Below, piece by piece: positions 31,533 through 34,651 of a stretch of DNA of 34,651 bases (the first letter of the stretch is position 1; each line of letters starts with the position of its first letter). The DNA comes from Erysipelotrichaceae bacterium (GTDB taxonomy: Bacteria; Bacillota_I; Bacilli_A; Erysipelotrichales; Erysipelotrichaceae), in contig JAFZDT010000118.1 of the NCBI GenBank assembly GCA_017561055.1, positions 1 to 34,651 of the forward strand, given 5' to 3'. The position numbers and the translations under genes were made by a program. Under the pieces are notes generated by a model that did no database searches, was not told where the DNA came from, and worked only from the letters and a program-made list of their open reading frames with translations.

Positions 31533-32546
31533 CTTTGGCATTTCGTCTTTTAAGATTTCGGTAAATTGTGGAAGTCTTCCAGTTTTTCCAACTAAATGGA
31601 AATGGTTTTGTGGAATATCATAACCTGGCATTGGATTTCCTTCAATTAATACAGGTCCATTTTTACTAATCGCAACATCCCATCCACAATAACGAACTTC
31701 TGGAGTTAGTAAAGCAACTTTCTTAATTAACTCAACAGCTTCCTTGTAACAAGGAATTTCAAAACCAACAAACTTGGTATTGGTATATGGATGGTATTCA
31801 TGAACACCATCTTGTTCGGTAAATCCTGGTTTGAAGATGATTCCATTTTCATCAATAGGAGCATAGAAACCACCACTACCAATGTTATCAATAGCTTTAG
31901 TTCCATCACTTGTACGAACTAATGTATATGGGATATGTACAACACCATCTTTAATTAAGCTAGTAATACGTAATGTATTAATCGATGTTGGATTTAAGAC
32001 ATTCATACCTTCATGTTGTACTAAGCATTCTTCTACAACATATTGTTTGTGTTCTAATAAAGAGTTATAGATAGCTTGTAAATCACTTGTGTCAGTGATT
32101 GTGATTTTTTCAATTCCTTTACCACTAAATGCATCCACTGGTTTTACAAATAAAACTGGATATTTTTTAGTAAATTCAACAAAATCATCATAGTTTGCTT
32201 TGCGTAAGTCTAACCAGCCTCTACCTAAATAGTCATTAAAGATTTCGTTAAATTTTAATTTATCATCAAAGTCATCTCTTCTTTGTTTATCATTTAACGT
32301 TTTGAATAGATAGTTACTAATTGGCATGGTCATAAAGGTTTTGCGTTCTTCTTTGTTACAGAATACAAAGCCAAATACATAATAATCTAAATAACCAACA
32401 TTATAGACAAATGCAGAATAGATCATATCAATTAAAATGATAAGTTTCATTTTCCCAGATTCTTTATGTACACGATCAATCATATCAAACATACGATCAA
32501 AGTTAATGTGACGTATGCGTTTTATTAATAGTTTAAATTTATTCAT
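31530..32546 (-). CDS. ATP-grasp enzyme, sugar-transfer-associated type
   Basis: A 338-residue protein. Residues 1-130 are a helical, weakly conserved N-terminal part. Residues about 130-330 are an ATP-grasp domain: LFVKPVDAFSGKGIEKI (ATP-binding Lys and Gly-rich loop), YVVEECLVQHEGM, SINTLRI, and WDVAISKNGPVLIEGNPMPG, in which Glu and Asn bind magnesium. This is the pattern of the sugar-transfer-associated ATP-grasp family (PF14397), often found near polysaccharide genes, although none is nearby here. The start at 32546 has GGTGA five bases upstream; an upstream extension of about 31 codons would run back towards tRNA-Arg and is unlikely. Substrate unknown. Confidence 0.8.
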   Translation of the reverse strand: MNKFKLLIKRIRHINFDRMFDMIDRVHKESGKMKLIILIDMIYSAFVYNVGYLDYYVFGFVFCNKEERKTFMTMPISNYLFKTLNDKQRRDDFDDKLKFNEIFNDYLGRGWLDLRKANYDDFVEFTKKYPVLFVKPVDAFSGKGIEKITITDTSDLQAIYNSLLEHKQYVVEECLVQHEGMNVLNPTSINTLRITSLIKDGVVHIPYTLVRTSDGTKAIDNIGSGGFYAPIDENGIIFKPGFTEQDGVHEYHPYTNTKFVGFEIPCYKEAVELIKKVALLTPEVRYCGWDVAISKNGPVLIEGNPMPGYDIPQNHFHLVGKTGRLPQFTEILKDEMPK

Positions 32547-32585
32547 TTCTATCACCATTAATAGGATACCAAATTTTATTGAAGT

Positions 32586-32614
32586 TTGAAATACAAAAGT
32601 AGTTGTGATAGGAT
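32586..32614 (+). promoter_or_regulatory. Probable promoter of tRNA-Arg
   Basis: TTGAAA (32586-32591), 17 bases, TAGGAT (32609-32614). The tRNA begins 11 bases after the -10. Confidence 0.55.
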
Positions 32615-32624
32615 AATTACAGCT

Positions 32625-32701
32625 GTGCCCATGGCGCAATTGGATAGCGCATTTGATTCCGATTCAAAAGGTTGCAGGTTCAAGTCCTGTTGGGTGCGCC
32701 A
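32625..32701 (+). tRNA. tRNA-Arg (anticodon CCG)
   Basis: The acceptor GTGCCCA pairs with TGGGTGC (two G-T pairs), followed by G and an encoded CCA. The D arm GCGC/GCGC has loop AATTGGATA. The anticodon stem TTTGA/TCAAA closes TTCCGAT, with anticodon CCG at 32659-32661. The T arm is GCAGG TTCAAGT CCTGT. It reads CGG. Confidence 0.95.
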
Positions 32702-32711
32702 ATAGATGATG

Positions 32712-32736
32712 AAGGATACATGAGTATCCTTTTTTG
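32712..32736 (+). terminator. Terminator of tRNA-Arg
   Basis: AAGGATAC pairs with GTATCCTT around ATGA and runs into TTTT. Confidence 0.85.
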
Positions 32737-32788
32737 TTTACTTGCTATAAATATGGTAATATGAATACAAGGATTTGGGTGATGGTTG

Positions 32789-33844
32789 ATGAGTGATAAG
32801 AAAAATAAAGTAAAAGTCAAAAATCTAATTCTTTCTACATTGGCCACTTTGTCTTTAGTTAGAATTGTAGGAAAACGTTTGAATAATCGTGTCAATGAAG
32901 CTGGTATCAACGAATCGATGTATATTGATGTTAATGGTACAAAACAGTGGATTCATATTTATGGAGAAGACAAAGATAATCCTGTTTTATTGTATTTACA
33001 TGGTGGGCCAGGTGCTTCAACAAGTCATATCGATTATGCTTTTACACGTAAGTGGGCGGATGTATATACTGTTGTTACTTGGGATCAACGGAATTGTGGT
33101 AAAAGTTATGATGTTAAACATAACGTCCCTTTAACAAAAAACTTATTTTTACAAGATGGTAAAGAAGTAACAGAGTTTGTTTTAAAGTATCTTTCAAAAG
33201 AGAAAATTACTATTTTGGGGCATTCATGGGGTAGTATGTATGGTGCAAATTTAGTGCTTGCATATCCTGAATATTATGAGTGTTTTATTGGAACGGGCCA
33301 ATGTGTTGATTTCTTAGAGAATGAAAAGGCATTTAAGGAAGAGGCATTGTTATGGGCAAAAGGTGATGAAGATTCCTTAGCATTGGTTAATACATTAACA
33401 CCGGATTATATGACGATGGAACATATTACTGTAAGAAATGCAATTATGAAGAAATATGGCTATGATATGATGGCTAATGGTTCAGATTATAATTTGTTTA
33501 TGACAGTACTATGTAATCCGAATTATTCTATTACTGATTGGATACAATATGTAAAAAGAGATATGGGTGCATATTTAGATTTCCTTATTTCTGAAGAGTT
33601 CTTATCATTTTCATTAATTGGTAGATATGATTATCAAGTTCCTTTTTATAATATAAATGGAGATAAAGATTATCAAACGAACTATAAATTGGCACAAAAG
33701 TATTTTGAAAAAATAAATGCACCATATAAACAAATGTTTATTATGGAAAATATGACACATGGCTTATTAGAGTCTGATTCTGAAGGGTTTTCTAAAATTC
33801 TTCATCAGATTGTGGAAATAGAGAAAAATAGAAAAAATATATAA
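32789..33844 (+). CDS. Alpha/beta hydrolase, proline iminopeptidase-like (S33)
   Basis: A 351-residue alpha/beta hydrolase. An N-terminal hydrophobic segment (NLILSTLATLSLVRIVG, about residues 12-28) may anchor it to the membrane. The oxyanion-hole motif LHGGPGAS and the nucleophile elbow GHSWGS define the proline-iminopeptidase-like S33 group. DQRNCGKS follows the HGGPG strand as in that group. The acid is probably in INGDKDYQ and the base His in MTHGLLE. The start at 32789 has GGTGATG upstream. Whether it cleaves peptides or esters is not decided by sequence. Confidence 0.85.
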   Translation: MSDKKNKVKVKNLILSTLATLSLVRIVGKRLNNRVNEAGINESMYIDVNGTKQWIHIYGEDKDNPVLLYLHGGPGASTSHIDYAFTRKWADVYTVVTWDQRNCGKSYDVKHNVPLTKNLFLQDGKEVTEFVLKYLSKEKITILGHSWGSMYGANLVLAYPEYYECFIGTGQCVDFLENEKAFKEEALLWAKGDEDSLALVNTLTPDYMTMEHITVRNAIMKKYGYDMMANGSDYNLFMTVLCNPNYSITDWIQYVKRDMGAYLDFLISEEFLSFSLIGRYDYQVPFYNINGDKDYQTNYKLAQKYFEKINAPYKQMFIMENMTHGLLESDSEGFSKILHQIVEIEKNRKNI

Positions 33845-33878
33845 TTATGTTACAATAAATAGGAATGGAGGATACCAT

Positions 33879-34651
33879 ATGAATACAGAACAACTAAAGA
33901 AAATAGTTTGTGATACCATTGATCAAAATAAAGATAAGATTTGTGAGATTGGTAATTCTATATATAAGAATCCAGAATTGGGATTTAAAGAGTATTTTGC
34001 TAGTAGTAAAGTGGAATCTGTGTTTCAAGAATTGGGATTGGAATATGAAAAGGATTTAGCAATTACGGGATTAAAGGCGAAATTAAATGATAAGACGAAT
34101 GTGAATGTTGCGGTGTTAGGTGAATTGGATGCGGTTGTGTGTCCTGCACATCCTGATGCGAATACAGATACAGGCGCTGCACATTGTTGTGGACATTTTG
34201 CTCAAATTGCAGGTATGCTTGGTTGTGCTATTGGATTACGTGCTATTAAAGATGAGTTAGATGGTAATGTAACGTTTATGGCGACTCCTGCTGAAGAGTG
34301 TGTGGAATTGGAATATCGTCAAGGAATTAAAGATGAGGGTAAGATTCAGTATTTTGGTGGAAAACAAGAATGGTTGCGTTTAGGTCATTTTGATGATGTG
34401 GATGTAGCGATGTTGATTCATGGTATGGATTCTAATCAAGAAAAGGCATTGAAAGCTTGTTCACATGGTGTAGGTTTTATTGCGAAAACAGTAAAGTTTA
34501 TTGGCAAAGAAGCACATGCGGGAATTTATCCTTGGGATGGTGTGAATGCTTTGGATGCGGCGACTTTGGCGTTGAGTGCGATTAATGCAATTCGTTCAAC
34601 ATTGAAGGAAAAAGATGTTGTTAAGATTCATCCAATTATGACTAAGGGTGG
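33879..34651 (+). CDS. M20-family amidohydrolase (AbgB/M20D-like), 3' end outside the window
   Basis: 257 codons are visible from the ATG at 33879 (GGAGGA upstream) to the right edge with no stop. The N-terminal metal-binding features are GELDAVVCPAHPDANTDTGA, HCCGHFAQ (normally HACGHD) and ATPAEECVE, with the catalytic Glu pair. The lid domain begins VKFIGKEAHAGIYPWDGVN, typical of M20D amidohydrolases that act on N-acyl or aminobenzoyl-glutamate-type amides. Cys replaces Ala before the His-binding loop. It is the second M20 enzyme of the window and belongs to a different subfamily from the one in the ECF operon. Confidence 0.88.
   Translation, partial: MNTEQLKKIVCDTIDQNKDKICEIGNSIYKNPELGFKEYFASSKVESVFQELGLEYEKDLAITGLKAKLNDKTNVNVAVLGELDAVVCPAHPDANTDTGAAHCCGHFAQIAGMLGCAIGLRAIKDELDGNVTFMATPAEECVELEYRQGIKDEGKIQYFGGKQEWLRLGHFDDVDVAMLIHGMDSNQEKALKACSHGVGFIAKTVKFIGKEAHAGIYPWDGVNALDAATLALSAINAIRSTLKEKDVVKIHPIMTKG

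Noticed and set aside
1-34651. CRISPR array, insertion sequence or prophage
   Set aside because: No regularly spaced repeats, transposase, integrase or phage structural genes were seen on either strand.

Overview
The window is AT-rich, densely coded and typical of a low-GC anaerobic member of the Bacillota. T-box leaders, strong AGGAGG-type ribosome sites, short hairpin-plus-T-run terminators and a glycyl radical enzyme with its activase all point that way. The gene set suggests an amino-acid and peptide fermenter, and an Erysipelotrichia-like gut bacterium is my best guess (inference only). I saw no phage, transposon, CRISPR array or rRNA. The sequence is cut inside genes at both ends: a serine hydrolase on the minus strand at the left and an M20 amidohydrolase at the right.

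Left part (1-7800): two YwaF-type membrane paralogues; a large protein that joins an adenosine-deaminase-like domain to a C-terminal Rossmann/SLOG-like domain; then, on the minus strand, a YhhN membrane protein and a DEAD-box RNA helicase with a terminator-like hairpin in its leader. Next comes about 450 bases with no convincing gene, which holds a long hairpin, a terminator and what look like decayed reading frames, followed by a CarD-type regulator.

Middle (7785-18330): an apparent operon encodes a complete ECF transporter (UPF0397-type S component, fused double ATPase, T component), an M20 dipeptidase and two tandem SAM-hydrolase (DUF62) paralogues, and it ends in a terminator. A DeoR-family regulator, a glycyl radical enzyme of unassigned substrate and its activase follow. 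The activase appears to have kept only one of its two auxiliary iron-sulfur clusters.

Right part (18362-34651): an EamA exporter; a T-box with a Met (ATG) specifier in front of metN-metI-metQ; a possible type I toxin-antitoxin-like locus; tRNA-Leu(GAG); an XRE/zinc-ribbon regulator; a cysteine desulfidase/serine dehydratase-like enzyme; and a large membrane protein of unknown function. A second T-box, whose specifier aligns as CGC (Arg), precedes an MBL-fold hydrolase and a polar amino acid ABC transporter. The window closes with a small membrane protein, an M18 aminopeptidase, an ATP-grasp enzyme, tRNA-Arg(CCG), an S33-type hydrolase and the partial M20 amidohydrolase.

Taken together, the genes centre on amino-acid and peptide uptake and breakdown, with sulfur and S-adenosyl metabolism (metNIQ, desulfidase, SAM hydrolases), much of it under tRNA-sensing control. 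The least explained pieces are the adenosine-deaminase/SLOG-like fusion, the ECF-peptidase-double SAM hydrolase operon, the glycyl radical locus and the small antisense-type locus after metQ.
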